Assembly: GCF_013459645.1 (NCBI RefSeq)
Contig: NZ_CP054863.1
Location: forward strand, 186,001 to 250,000
From: Martelella sp. NC20
GTDB taxonomy: Bacteria; Pseudomonadota; Alphaproteobacteria; Rhizobiales; Rhizobiaceae
Length of the DNA: 64,000 bases
Reading direction: 5' to 3'
The position numbers and the translations under genes are program-made. This document shows, in pieces, positions 34,846 to 43,429 of this stretch. How positions within the stretch are numbered: position 1 is the stretch's first letter; each line of letters starts with the position of its first letter. Under the pieces are notes generated by a model. That model saw only the letters and a program-made list of their open reading frames with translations. It was not told where the DNA came from and ran no database searches.

Positions 34846-35099
34846 CTAGAAATTCTTCCCTCATGATTGCGAAGCCTGCCGCTTCGCAAATGTCATATGC
34901 ATCACCCCTCGCGATGCTGGAGGAAAGGTTTACAGACGGCCCGGAAACCGAGCGCCCCCCATTTGGGGGGTGTGGGCGAGAAATGACTGATTTTTGTCAG
35001 GTTTCGGCATCGCCGGAAACGCGGCCTCGCGGCAGGCGTTCCCTCAGGCTGGATGCTGCTGCACGCTCAAGGCATTTCCCGAGCCCGGCGGCAACAGCC

Positions 35100-35825
35100 T
35101 CACTCCTCCTCGCCCTCGCCCACGGCCGCCATCGCCTCCTCTTGGACTGCAGCTCTGCTGAGTAGGCCGGCATCCTCGAGCGCCTCGATATCGGGTAGGT
35201 CGCGGAGCGCTTCGATGCCGAACGCGGAGAGGAAGTGCTTCGTCGTGACATAGGTATACGGCGCGCCGGGGGTGGGGCTGCGGGGGCCGGAGGCGATGAG
35301 GGTGGCGTTTCGGAGCGAGCCGATGGTGTCGCGGCTGACCTCCTTGCCGAAGATTTTTGACAGTTCGGCGCGGGTGATGGGCTGGAAATAGCCGACGGCC
35401 ATCAGCACCATGGATTCGAACTCGGAAAGTGCCGACACACCGCCCCGGGTTGGCGCGGCCGAGGCGCGGATGGCGTCGGCATAGGCCGGGCGAGTGCGGT
35501 GCTGCCAGCCGCCGGCGACCGGGACGATCTCGTAGGGTCGGCCGGCGAGTTCTTCGCGGAGATCATCGATCAGGAGGTCGATGCTGCAGTCCTTGCCGAC
35601 GACGCGGGAAAGCGTCTCGCGGGTGACCGGCTCGGCGGCGGCGAAGATCACCGCCTCGACGCGCAGCATCCATTCGCGCCAGCGCAGATCGGGCGGCAAG
35701 GCCTCAAGCTCCCGATCAAAGAGGCGTGCGCCTCCCGCCTTTTCGTCTGCGGCATGCTCCCCATTATGTTCGGCTTCAGCTTTCGCTTTCCGACGGTTTG
35801 TTTTTGCAGCAGGGGATTCGGTCAT
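35100..35825 (-). CDS. scpB: ScpB-like protein (segregation and condensation protein B)
   Basis: A 241-residue protein with the two winged-helix layout of ScpB: LRVEAVIFAAAEPVTRETLSRVVG (about residues 53-76) and the second domain with ALSEFESMVLMAVGYFQPITRAELSKIFGKEV, then GAPYTYVTTKHFLSAFGIEALRDLP. ScpB binds ScpA-SMC to form condensin. Here no scpA or smc neighbour is present; it is coupled to a DUF1403 gene (ATG at 35825 is 2 bp after that gene's stop) and near a tyrosine recombinase and repABC. It may serve plasmid segregation, but that is inferred. The N-terminal 30 residues are charged and variable. Confidence 0.85.
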   Translation of the reverse strand: MTESPAAKTNRRKAKAEAEHNGEHAADEKAGGARLFDRELEALPPDLRWREWMLRVEAVIFAAAEPVTRETLSRVVGKDCSIDLLIDDLREELAGRPYEIVPVAGGWQHRTRPAYADAIRASAAPTRGGVSALSEFESMVLMAVGYFQPITRAELSKIFGKEVSRDTIGSLRNATLIASGPRSPTPGAPYTYVTTKHFLSAFGIEALRDLPDIEALEDAGLLSRAAVQEEAMAAVGEGEEE

Positions 35826-35827
35826 GG

Positions 35828-36781
35828 TCACAGTCCGTAAATCCGGAAGGAGGGACGGCCCGACAATTCGCGCACGGCGCCGAAACTTTCGAGCCGTTCG
35901 AACAGGCGGGAGGCAGCCCAACGCGAAAGGTTGCTGCCGGGCGCACTCGCCGGGATAGCGTCCTCGTCCAGCAGTTTCTGGATGACAGGCGCCGCGCCCT
36001 TGGTCCGCACCTTCGGCGCCACGGCCACCAGAACATCCGCCCGACGCGCGATCGCGTCTGCTGTCCGCAATGCGGCCCCGGCTCCATCAGCAAGTGCGAG
36101 GCAGACAGCACGGGCGAACGCCGGTTCACCCGGCCGCACACGCCCCCTGCCCCCGATGGTCCGAAACGCAGGGCCGTAACGCTCCGCTATCATCAAAGGT
36201 ACGGGCCGGTTCCACTTCAACAGGGTTGCGATCAGCATGTCGGCCATCGCCCAGGCCAAAGGTTCGGCATCCGGTCGGACGGCGAGGATTGCGGTCACAA
36301 GGTCGGCGACCACGAAGGGAACGGCGCGTCCAGACTGGAGCGCGGTTTCCGCCAGCTCCGGGATCGACGCGAGAACATCATTCCAGGCGATCCCCATGAG
36401 GTCGGCAAGTTCTTCGACCTGTTTCACAGAAAAACCGGGTTTTCGGGCGACGAGCCTTTTGTAGGCCAGAAACATCTTTCCGGCGGGGCCTGGATCGTCG
36501 CCGGCGGCGGTGAGCAGGACGGCGTCGCGCAGCGCCGCCTCGTCCTCGTTGCGACCGGTCAGACGGACGGCGGCGGCGGCGCATTTCAGGGCCTGCCGTT
36601 CGCGCCAGCAGCCGGCCCAGGCGGGTTCGGAGCGAACGAGATCATCAAGGGATTTCAGCGCGATACCGGCCGAGAAGGCGGCATCGGCATCGGTCAGATC
36701 GGGCCCGCGAAGCCGAGCCCAGCCCGGCAGGGATGCGATGGGCGTGGCGGTTCTGGCGTGTGGTGTGTCGTACGAATCCAT
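35828..36781 (-). CDS. DUF1403 family protein
   Basis: A 317-residue cytoplasmic protein of the rhizobial DUF1403 family: N-terminal [48 protein letters not shown], middle [13 protein letters not shown] and C-terminal [36 protein letters not shown]. It is helical, with no signal peptide. Members occur on repABC replicons next to ScpB-like and integrase genes, as here. Function unknown. It is divergent from the recombinase gene with 146 bp between and is the first gene of the DUF1403-scpB operon. Confidence 0.85.
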   Translation of the reverse strand: MDSYDTPHARTATPIASLPGWARLRGPDLTDADAAFSAGIALKSLDDLVRSEPAWAGCWRERQALKCAAAAVRLTGRNEDEAALRDAVLLTAAGDDPGPAGKMFLAYKRLVARKPGFSVKQVEELADLMGIAWNDVLASIPELAETALQSGRAVPFVVADLVTAILAVRPDAEPLAWAMADMLIATLLKWNRPVPLMIAERYGPAFRTIGGRGRVRPGEPAFARAVCLALADGAGAALRTADAIARRADVLVAVAPKVRTKGAAPVIQKLLDEDAIPASAPGSNLSRWAASRLFERLESFGAVRELSGRPSFRIYGL

Positions 36782-36927
36782 GGCGCCAACGCTAACCGAA
36801 ACGAGCAGTTAATACCAGAGTAATCGACATAAACCGCACAGCTTGTCTTTGTCGTATTATGATTGCTAATCTTGCATTATCGTTCATAACGCTCATTATA
36901 GAGAAAAACCCCAATCTGAGGCCCTCA

Positions 36928-38007
36928 ATGCCCGAAAACGACGCCGATCCGCACGCCAGCCCGTCTCTCGGCACGAGCGCCGCTTATGAATTGCAGCCGA
37001 CCGGGACGTCGGGCGCGCTTTCGGGCCATCTCGCGCCGCTGGTCGAACGCGCCCGCGGTTACGTCGACGCCGCAAGCGCGGCCAATACGCGGCGCGCCTA
37101 TGCCGCCGACTGGGAACATTTTTCGAACTGGTGCCGGCGCAAGGGGCTTGCGCCCCTGCCCCCCGATGCGCAGACGGTCGGGCTCTACATTACGGCGCTC
37201 GCCTCCGGGGAAGCGGCGCCACGGGCAAAGCCGAGCGCGGTCTCCACCATCGAGCGGCGGCTGTCGGCGATCTCGTGGAACTATGCGCAGCGCGGCCTCG
37301 CGCTCGATCGCCGCGACCGCCACATCGCCACGGTGCTTGCCGGCATCCGCAATCGCCATGCCGCACCCCCGCGCCAGAAGGAGGCGATCCTGCCCGAGGA
37401 GCTGATCGCGATGGTCGAAACGCTCGACCGGGGAACGCTCCGCGGCCTGCGCGATCGCGCCATGCTGCTGATGGGGTTTGCCGGCGGGTTGCGCCGCTCG
37501 GAAATCGTCGCGCTCGATTGCGGCCGCGACCAGAGCGAGGATGGAAACGGCTGGATCGACATCCTCGACAAGGGGATGCTGGTGACGCTGCGCGGCAAGA
37601 CCGGCTGGCGCGAGGTCGAGATCGGCCGCGGCTCCTCGGATCTCACCTGCCCGGTCGCCGCGGTCGAAACCTGGCTGAAGCTCGGCAGGATCGGCCACGG
37701 CCCCTTGTTCCGCCGCGTCACCGGCAAGGGCAAGGCTGTCGGCCCGGAACGGCTGAAGGATCAGGAGGTTGCCCGTCTCGTCAAGAAAGCCGTGCTCGCA
37801 TCCGGCATTCGCGGCGATCTGCCCGAGGCCGAACGCGTCAGGCTGTTCTCCGGTCATTCGCTGCGCGCCGGCCTCGCCTCCTCGGCCGAGGTCGACGAGC
37901 GTTATGTCCAGAAACAACTCGGTCATGCCTCCGCCGAGATGACAAGGCGCTATCAGCGCAGGCGCGACCGATTCAGGGTCAACCTCACCAAGGCGGCGGG
38001 GCTTTAG
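36928..38007 (+). CDS. Tyrosine recombinase / site-specific integrase (XerC/D-like)
   Basis: A 359-residue tyrosine recombinase. It has a SAM-like core-binding domain (TRRAYAADWEHFSNWCRRKGL, about residues 55-75) and a catalytic domain with Arg in GGLRRSEIVAL, the SGHSLRAGLAS HxxR-type box, the LGHASAEMT His and the Tyr in RRYQRRRDRF. The start at 36928 (MPENDADP) has GAGG eight bases upstream. It is divergent from DUF1403-scpB. Plasmid-borne recombinases of this type may resolve replicon dimers. Role and target site are unknown. Confidence 0.88.
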   Translation: MPENDADPHASPSLGTSAAYELQPTGTSGALSGHLAPLVERARGYVDAASAANTRRAYAADWEHFSNWCRRKGLAPLPPDAQTVGLYITALASGEAAPRAKPSAVSTIERRLSAISWNYAQRGLALDRRDRHIATVLAGIRNRHAAPPRQKEAILPEELIAMVETLDRGTLRGLRDRAMLLMGFAGGLRRSEIVALDCGRDQSEDGNGWIDILDKGMLVTLRGKTGWREVEIGRGSSDLTCPVAAVETWLKLGRIGHGPLFRRVTGKGKAVGPERLKDQEVARLVKKAVLASGIRGDLPEAERVRLFSGHSLRAGLASSAEVDERYVQKQLGHASAEMTRRYQRRRDRFRVNLTKAAGL

Positions 38008-38032
38008 CAGCCCCTCCCCTGCCGTGGCTCTC

Positions 38033-38359
38033 TCAGAGCTTTGGGCCGTGTCGGGAGCGCTCCGTAATGCTCGACAGATCAACTTTCTTGCCCGCGACTT
38101 CCGCGACGATCTTCAACGTGCCGCCAAGGGATTCGACATAATCGCGAAGCGTCGACAGTTTCATGTCGGCCCGCTTCTCCAGTCTCGAAACATTGTTCTG
38201 CTTGAAACCAGTCCCGGCAGACACATCCTCCTGCGTCCGTCCGGCAAGTACGCGCAGTTCCCGCAGATTGTAGGCCGTAACAAGCTCGCCGGCACGCTTT
38301 TCAATAGCGCCTCGTTCTTCTTCAGGAAGCGTCTGCATCAGCTTATCGAGATCATCCAT
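38033..38359 (-). CDS. higA: XRE-family antitoxin (HigA-like)
   Basis: A 108-residue antitoxin with an XRE helix-turn-helix: LRELRVLAGRTQEDVSAGTGFKQNNVSRLEKRADM (about residues 33-67), then a C-terminal tail LSTLRDYVESLGGTLKIVAEV. It overlaps the upstream toxin gene by 8 bp. It neutralises the HigB-like toxin and should repress the operon through the ATATCC/GGATAT repeat. The gene ends 26 bp from the convergent recombinase stop. Confidence 0.85.
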   Translation of the reverse strand: MDDLDKLMQTLPEEERGAIEKRAGELVTAYNLRELRVLAGRTQEDVSAGTGFKQNNVSRLEKRADMKLSTLRDYVESLGGTLKIVAEVAGKKVDLSSITERSRHGPKL

Positions 38360-38717
38360 GTTTCTTCTCCAACTCGCTCAAATGCTCATCGTACCGTTTG
38401 TCCGCCAGATCGATCAGGCGCTTGTAAAAGAGTTTCTGGCTCACACCGCTCTTTGCACCGCCGCAGAGGACTATAGCCTTTCGCTCCGGATCGAAGGCAA
38501 AGGCGAACCGCCATTGCACCTTCAACACCTTGACGCGCAGTTCCTTCATGTTCGCGTGTTTGGAGCCTTCGAGTGTGTCGACCTCAGGCCGTCCCAGTCG
38601 AAATCCCTTTTCGCGAAGCAGCACCAGATGCGCGAGCAATTCGACCCGAACATCTGCTGGAAGATCTGTGATCTCGCCTTTGAAGCGGTCATGAAACGCG
38701 ACCTTCCATTTCGTCAT
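38352..38717 (-). CDS. higB: HigB/RelE-like toxin (Gp49 family)
   Basis: A 121-residue basic toxin of the HigB/phage Gp49-like RelE fold: VAFHDRFKGEITDLPADVRVELLAHLVLL, KGFRLGRPEVDTLEGSKHANMKELRV, QWRFAFAFDPERKAIVLCGGAKSGVSQKLFYKRLIDLADKRYDEHL. These match well-known HigB homologues that cleave ribosome-bound mRNA. The toxin gene comes first and overlaps the antitoxin by 8 bp. Full length, intact; probably stabilises the replicon. Confidence 0.9.
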   Translation of the reverse strand: MTKWKVAFHDRFKGEITDLPADVRVELLAHLVLLREKGFRLGRPEVDTLEGSKHANMKELRVKVLKVQWRFAFAFDPERKAIVLCGGAKSGVSQKLFYKRLIDLADKRYDEHLSELEKKHG

Positions 38718-38720
38718 TTA

Positions 38721-38752
38721 ATATCCTGAATGATATAGATACTTTGGGATAT
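38721..38752. promoter_or_regulatory. Inverted repeat upstream of higBA-like operon
   Basis: ATATCC (38721-38726) and GGATAT (38747-38752) flank an AT-rich 20-bp core just upstream of the toxin start at 38717. This is the expected promoter/operator of the toxin-antitoxin operon; binding by the antitoxin is inferred. Confidence 0.5.
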
Positions 38753-38875
38753 ATAGTCCATCTCTTTCCTCAAGGCAACAGTAACGCTTCCTCGGGGGAT
38801 ACCAGCAAATGATCAGTTATCCGTGTCTTCCATATTTGGAAAGCCGACTCTCAATGAACTCTCAGGCGCTGTCAC

Positions 38876-39235
38876 ATGGCCACTGACACGCACAATCGCT
38901 CTTCCCGTCGTTCACAGGAACGCCTTATCGGTTATGCCCGCGTCTCCACGGCCGCCCGAAGACCGGCATATGACGCTTGTCGTCGGGATCCATTCTTCGA
39001 ACCCCGCGCTCACATTGCGTGAAATCGCCGGCCAATTCAAACGCCTTCATGAACGTACCACCCGCGGCGGCACGAAATGGGGCCGTCATCGGTCAAGAAC
39101 CTGCTCGACCGGGCAAGGCGAATTGGTTTGCTCGACGCGAAAATAATCGCCCAAACGAAGAATGACTGCAAAACGCGAACGCTGTACACATCTGTGCGAC
39201 CCGCCCGCAACCAAAATACAGCAAGCAAACCGTAG
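38876..39235 (+). pseudogene. Broken serine recombinase/resolvase
   Basis: An ATG at 38876 opens MATDTHNRSSRRSQ and ERLIGYARVST, the resolvase N-terminus with the catalytic Ser, but stops at about 39022. Another frame then gives the C-terminal resolvase segment LTLREIAGQFKRLHERTTRG and GTKWG, and after a further frame change PSSVKNLLDRARRIGLLDAK. The catalytic middle is missing and at least two frame changes are needed, so it is a decayed gene. It lies between a toxin-antitoxin pair and repC, and is likely the trace of an old transposon. Confidence 0.7.
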
Positions 39236-39253
39236 ATTCGAGAGCGAACACCC

Positions 39254-39466
39254 ATGGAGACCATGACCATCAACAATCGGGACGATTTCGCCCAATGGGC
39301 AATCGAGCGAACAAAATCGATCCTGACCGACCAGGGATCTGCTCTCGCCACTGCGGCACGCTCCGGTGATGACACCTGCACAGGCGAAGCAGCGGATGCA
39401 CTTGGCCAGGCGATCATCGATGCGCTGCTCGACGCATTCGACGGTCTGTTCGACCGGGCATCATAG
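39254..39466 (+). CDS. Small hypothetical protein
   Basis: A 70-residue acidic, helix-forming protein (starts METMTINNRDDFAQWAIERTK, ends AFDGLFDRAS), with no recognised family, no signal peptide and no Cys motif apart from one Cys. A second ATG at 39263 is possible, with GGAG just before it. Ala/Asp-rich composition and third-position GC support coding. It lies downstream of repC on the other strand. Function unknown. Confidence 0.5.
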   Translation: METMTINNRDDFAQWAIERTKSILTDQGSALATAARSGDDTCTGEAADALGQAIIDALLDAFDGLFDRAS

Positions 39467-39535
39467 AACGAGGCCGAACGTTCGATATCAATGGTTCCCA
39501 CCGTTGCGTGACTGAACATAGGCTTGCCTTTCAAA

Positions 39536-40858
39536 TCATCTCCGAGGCTTCTTCAGTGAGCGGGCGAGAGCGGGCGAGACGGAAAGACCATCATCGCGAT
39601 CGTTCTCCCCTCTCCCATCGTCATCGGGTTTTGGCGACGGCATGGCATTCCCGGCCTCGATCCTTGCCCTCAACAGCGCCATGACCATCGGCCAGACGGA
39701 GAACTGGCCATCCCTCGCCCGTTCCGTCAGGTTGCGCAGATAGCCGCCGGGGCTGACGACGGCCTCGCCGCGCTGGTAGATCGCTGCCAACGTGATCGCG
39801 GCCTGTTTGTCGCCCATGACCTCCGCCGCCTCCCGCCAGGCGCTCGGGCTGACGCCCAGCATTGGCCGGGCGATCTCGGCGATGCCCAGGAAGTCCCGCC
39901 AGTTACGGATCGATCCTCCCTTTGCCAGATCCCGAAAGCCCTCGCAGGCATCCAGCACCAGTGCCAGCGGCAATTCCCGCTTCGGCAGGCTGTGCAGATT
40001 GTCGGTTTGGTCGGCGCTGCCGCTCGCTTCTGATTTATTTCCTAAGCCATATTCAGATTCATATTGGGATTCTGGGTTTGAATTCTGTTTGTGGCGCTCA
40101 GCATGAGACTCATTGGCGTTCTTTTTTTGTGAATTTACATGAAATTCCAATGTCTCACGCACTTCCTCATGCAGCAAGGCCAGGGCATCGCAAATATCTT
40201 CGGCGATCGCCAGGTCGGGAAGGCGCGGAAGCCGGTCAATGATCTCTCGATAAATGCGGGTCATCTTCGCCCAGTCGCCCGGAACGCCTTCATCGAGTCC
40301 GGTTTCGATCATCTTGACGATGTCACGGCGCAGCAATGTCAGCCGTTCGCGGGCGCATTTCAGCGCCAGACGCTCCTCGGCGATCCGCGCGGCCATCGCC
40401 TCGAACTCGGCCGCCCGGGCGACAAGCGGCGACAGGTCGAAGCCATAGGCCTGCTCGACCTGCCCTCCCCTGCCCTTCCTGGCGAAGCGCTTGCCGTTCG
40501 GACTGTCGCGGCGGATGATCAACCCGCACTCGACCAGGACCGCAAGATGACGGCGCAGCGTTGCCGGCGAAATGCCGTTGGCGCGCGCGATCAACTGCTC
40601 GTTGGAGGGCCAGACCACGAAGCCGGTCTCCTCCGCAAGCTCGTTCTCCGGATAGAAGGTCAAAAGCGCATTCAGGATCGCAAGCCCGCGATCGCTCGCC
40701 CCCAGCGCTTCCCGCGCTTCCCGCACAGTATGAAACAGTTTCCACTTGTTGAGCCGCGCCCCCTTCGGGGCTTCCCGCGCCACTTTCTGGCTTGAAAGCA
40801 TCGCGAGCGACATCGGCCGCCGCCCAAAGGGCGTCGTGGTTGCAGTATGTGTTTGCAT
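39536..40858 (-). CDS. repC: Replication initiator RepC
   Basis: A 440-residue initiator of repABC replicons. The N-terminal domain has the winged-helix part (KWKLFHTVREAREALGASDRGLAILNALL, VVWPSNEQLIARANGISPATLRRHLAVLVECGLIIRRDSPNGKRF, about residues 39-127), a linker with repeated Glu/Ser/Asn (about 245-295), and the C-terminal region containing WREAAEVMGDKQAAITLAAIYQRGEAVVSPGGYLRNLTERA. RepC binds an origin located inside its own gene, so ori is within this ORF. AGGTGA precedes the start. It is separated from repB by the ctRNA locus. Confidence 0.95.
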   Translation of the reverse strand: MQTHTATTTPFGRRPMSLAMLSSQKVAREAPKGARLNKWKLFHTVREAREALGASDRGLAILNALLTFYPENELAEETGFVVWPSNEQLIARANGISPATLRRHLAVLVECGLIIRRDSPNGKRFARKGRGGQVEQAYGFDLSPLVARAAEFEAMAARIAEERLALKCARERLTLLRRDIVKMIETGLDEGVPGDWAKMTRIYREIIDRLPRLPDLAIAEDICDALALLHEEVRETLEFHVNSQKKNANESHAERHKQNSNPESQYESEYGLGNKSEASGSADQTDNLHSLPKRELPLALVLDACEGFRDLAKGGSIRNWRDFLGIAEIARPMLGVSPSAWREAAEVMGDKQAAITLAAIYQRGEAVVSPGGYLRNLTERARDGQFSVWPMVMALLRARIEAGNAMPSPKPDDDGRGENDRDDGLSVSPALARSLKKPRR

Positions 40859-40949
40859 CTTTGTTCACCTGTTGCCAGGCAATAGAAATCGGATCGCCGA
40901 ATCGACGCTCGTCGCCCAAAAGAGCTTGACTGAGATTCCAGGAAGTGCG

Positions 40950-41008
40950 ATTCTCTAGCTACCACACGTAGAGAAGGCTTCCGGAAGTGATTTCGGGGCC
41001 TTTTTCTT
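40950..41008 (+). ncRNA. Antisense countertranscribed RNA (ctRNA) between repB and repC
   Basis: Small antisense RNA predicted on the plus strand, opposite to repABC transcription, in the 173-bp repB-repC gap. A -35-like TTGACT lies at 40926-40931. A hairpin with AAGGC/GCCTT and an inner CCGGAA/TTTCGG stem, followed by T-runs, lies at 40974-41002. This arrangement is the known incompatibility/copy-number control element (inc-alpha) of repABC plasmids. The exact 5' end is an estimate. Confidence 0.75.
40974..41002 (+). terminator. Rho-independent terminator of the ctRNA
   Basis: Stem AAGGC (40974-40978) with GCCTT (40998-41002), and an inner CCGGAA/TTTCGG stem, followed by TTTCTTT. It ends the antisense RNA and, in the repC leader transcript, is the partner hairpin of the ctRNA. 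Confidence 0.7.
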
Positions 41009-41031
41009 TGCCGTTTTCTCTCTGACCGCGG

Positions 41032-42051
41032 CTAGCGGCCCGTTGTTCGGTCCTTTTCCTCCTTTTGCCTAGCTTCAAACTCTCGATACAGTTCATCCAG
41101 TTTAGCCGAAACGAACTGCGCAAATGCGGGAACGATCTTGTCTTCGAAGATCAGCGTCGTTTTAGCCTTGTCCGTCTGGATGCGCGCGCCGCGCTTACCA
41201 GATGGCGTTTTCCATTGCTCGACACGGCTTCCCTTCGGCCGCGCGTTTCTCACGTCCAAGGCCTTTAGTATAAGCTGAAACCGTGCGTCGCTACCGGCTG
41301 AAGCAAAGCCCTCTGCCTCAAGAATACGCTCAAGCCGATCGCCATCCTCTTCCTTTTCCAGAGCGTCAACCAGCTTCATCCAGCGTGCCCGTCCAGCTTT
41401 GGGCGCCGGCCCGATCCGCCCGACGAGCCTCTCGGGCACCCGCCGAGCGATAGCTATATATCTGCTCACATCCGATTTGTCCGAGCAAAGCGCAGCTACG
41501 ATTGTCGCGCGGTCACATCCGGAATCTTCGAGATTCTTCGCAAAGAAAGCCTTTTCGATAAAGGACAGGTCCTCGCGATCTAGGTTTTCACGCCCCTGAG
41601 CCACAAAAAGCTCTTGGTCGTTGAGGCTCCGGACGATAGCACGAACCGGTCTGCCCAACGCCTGCGCCGCGCGCAATCGACGACGACCATAGGCGATCTG
41701 AAAGCGCCCGCGGCCTGCCGGGCTGGGACGGACGAGAATTGGAACCTGCTGCCCATTATCTGATATCGACTTCACAAGCTCATCGAATGCGGGGTCAACA
41801 TCAATCGGAATTCGATCCGCGATCGGCGAGCGCTCAATTGCCTCTGGGTCGAGTTCAACGACGACATCACCCTTTTCCAGCTGTTCCTGAAGACGACTTG
41901 CGAGCTTTGCGCCATCGGTCATTTGTTTGAGCGATGTGCCCATAGCGGAAATGGCGCCCGTTCTTACCCGTTCACCAGCCTTCTCGCTTTCGCCGGCGGT
42001 CGAAGTCGGCTTCTGCAGATAGAGCGAGTTGATCGCGTCCTTGCGGCTCAT
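41032..42051 (-). CDS. repB: Plasmid partitioning protein RepB (ParB family)
   Basis: A 339-residue centromere-binding protein of the repABC cassette. It has MSRKDAINSLYLQKP at the start and the ParB N-terminal nuclease-like region (DPAFDELVKSISDNGQQVPILVRP, then GRFQIAYGRRRLRAAQALGRPVRAIV, about residues 86-135). The helix-turn-helix follows (GCDRATIVAALCSDKSDVSRYIAIARRVPERLV, about 177-210). It binds the parS palindromes found just upstream at 42098 and 42141 and works with RepA. Intact and of standard length. Confidence 0.95.
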   Translation of the reverse strand: MSRKDAINSLYLQKPTSTAGESEKAGERVRTGAISAMGTSLKQMTDGAKLASRLQEQLEKGDVVVELDPEAIERSPIADRIPIDVDPAFDELVKSISDNGQQVPILVRPSPAGRGRFQIAYGRRRLRAAQALGRPVRAIVRSLNDQELFVAQGRENLDREDLSFIEKAFFAKNLEDSGCDRATIVAALCSDKSDVSRYIAIARRVPERLVGRIGPAPKAGRARWMKLVDALEKEEDGDRLERILEAEGFASAGSDARFQLILKALDVRNARPKGSRVEQWKTPSGKRGARIQTDKAKTTLIFEDKIVPAFAQFVSAKLDELYREFEARQKEEKDRTTGR

Positions 42052-42097
42052 GAGAAACGCTCCTGGAGATGATCGTGGGGGCGTAGGCGATGTCCAT

Positions 42098-42113
42098 GTT
42101 GGGAGCTCCCAAC
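42098..42113. promoter_or_regulatory. parS centromere site 1
   Basis: GTTGGGAGCTCCCAAC, a perfect 16-bp palindrome fitting the repABC parS pattern GTTNNNNGCNNNNAAC. It lies in the repA-repB gap, a common parS position, and would be bound by RepB. Confidence 0.92.
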
Positions 42114-42140
42114 ACGACGATCATAAGCGGTAGCCATATT

Positions 42141-42156
42141 GTTGGGAGCTCCCAAC
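42141..42156. promoter_or_regulatory. parS centromere site 2
   Basis: A second, identical copy of GTTGGGAGCTCCCAAC, 43 bp from the first (centre to centre). The pair makes a compact centromere between repA and repB. Confidence 0.92.
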
Positions 42157-42187
42157 AAATCGACAGGGGAGGAGGGCAGAGAGACAG

Positions 42188-43426
42188 TCATGTGCGCCCC
42201 CAAGCCAATTTCATCAAGTCCTCGATCTCGCCATTCACCATTGTCAATGACTCCATTGCGCGATCGTAGGTCGATCTCGTAAGGTTGCCCGGACCGATTT
42301 CGTAAAGGGTTTGCTTAGTCAGGCCTGCGTCCGAGATCGCCGCCGATTTCACCATGGGACTGGTCAGGACATGATCGTCGAATAGATTGCGGAGCAGCGC
42401 GACCACTTTTGTTTGGGGCGCATCCTGAGGTTCATAACGGGTGAGCAGATAGCGCACGAAATCAAACTTCAGCGTTCCCCCCGCATCACGCACGACGCCT
42501 AAGAGATCGCGCGTCATCAGTAAGAACTGACTCATCGACGATACATCCAGCATTTGCGGATGCACCGTCACAATCATGGAGGTTGCCGCGCACAGGCCGG
42601 CAAGGGTCAAGAAACCAAGCTGGGGAGGGCAGTCGATCACCACGACATCGTAGTCGTCCGCCACTTCGTCAATTGCACTTGCCACACGCGCGAAAAAGAT
42701 CGCGCCGGCATCCGACGCACTGCCGTCTGCCAAGACCTTCGGCGTGGTATGCTCGAACTCCATTAGTTCCAAGTTACCGGGGACAAGGTCGAGGCCGTCA
42801 AAATATGTATGACGGATCACATCGCGCAGGGGACGACGACCGTCATCATATCGGATTGCTGCGTAAAGCGTCTCGTTGTGGCCCACATGCAGTTCGGGCA
42901 GCACACCGAGCAGGGCGGAAAGACTTGCTTGCGGATCGAGATCGATTGCCAATACTCGATAACCCGCCAATGCTAGGTATTGGGCGAGATGTGCCGATGT
43001 CGTGGTCTTTCCAGACCCGCCCTTAAAATTCGTCACGGCAAGCACCTGCAAGTGCTCACCCTCTCGACGGTGCGGAACAAAGTCGATTGCTTCGCGACCG
43101 CGTGCATTAGCTGCAAAGATTGCTCGAATTTCGTTGATGTCGGAAAGGGAGTAGAAGCGCCGGCCATTGCTCGCGGTTTCAGGTAACGGGCCATCGCCAG
43201 CGAGAGTCATCTTCCGAAGCGTAGAGTCAGAAACGCCGATGAGCTTGGCAGCCTCTCCAGACGTGAAACGACGCAGAGCCTTACTGGCGGTTGGCGGAAA
43301 CAGAGTTTCGCTGATACTCTGAAGCTGCGATCCTAAGAGTTCAGCATGCGCGCCGATGACATCATCAACGTTTGGTAGTCGCGCTCTGTCGATCTGCGCC
43401 GAAGCGTTCACGTTAATCTCTCCCAT
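42188..43426 (-). CDS. repA: Plasmid partitioning protein RepA (ParA ATPase)
   Basis: A 412-residue Walker-type ATPase of the repABC cassette. The N-terminal HTH-like region has RFTSGEAAKLIGVSDSTLRKM (about residues 53-73). The deviant Walker A is KGGSGKTT (about 134-141), motif A' DLDPQASLSALLG, and Walker B VVVIDCPPQLGFL. It autoregulates repABC and drives segregation with RepB. The ATG at 43426 is chosen; a GTG immediately before it (43429) is an alternative. It is the first gene of the operon. Confidence 0.95.
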   Translation of the reverse strand: MGEINVNASAQIDRARLPNVDDVIGAHAELLGSQLQSISETLFPPTASKALRRFTSGEAAKLIGVSDSTLRKMTLAGDGPLPETASNGRRFYSLSDINEIRAIFAANARGREAIDFVPHRREGEHLQVLAVTNFKGGSGKTTTSAHLAQYLALAGYRVLAIDLDPQASLSALLGVLPELHVGHNETLYAAIRYDDGRRPLRDVIRHTYFDGLDLVPGNLELMEFEHTTPKVLADGSASDAGAIFFARVASAIDEVADDYDVVVIDCPPQLGFLTLAGLCAATSMIVTVHPQMLDVSSMSQFLLMTRDLLGVVRDAGGTLKFDFVRYLLTRYEPQDAPQTKVVALLRNLFDDHVLTSPMVKSAAISDAGLTKQTLYEIGPGNLTRSTYDRAMESLTMVNGEIEDLMKLAWGRT

Positions 43427-43429
43427 CAC

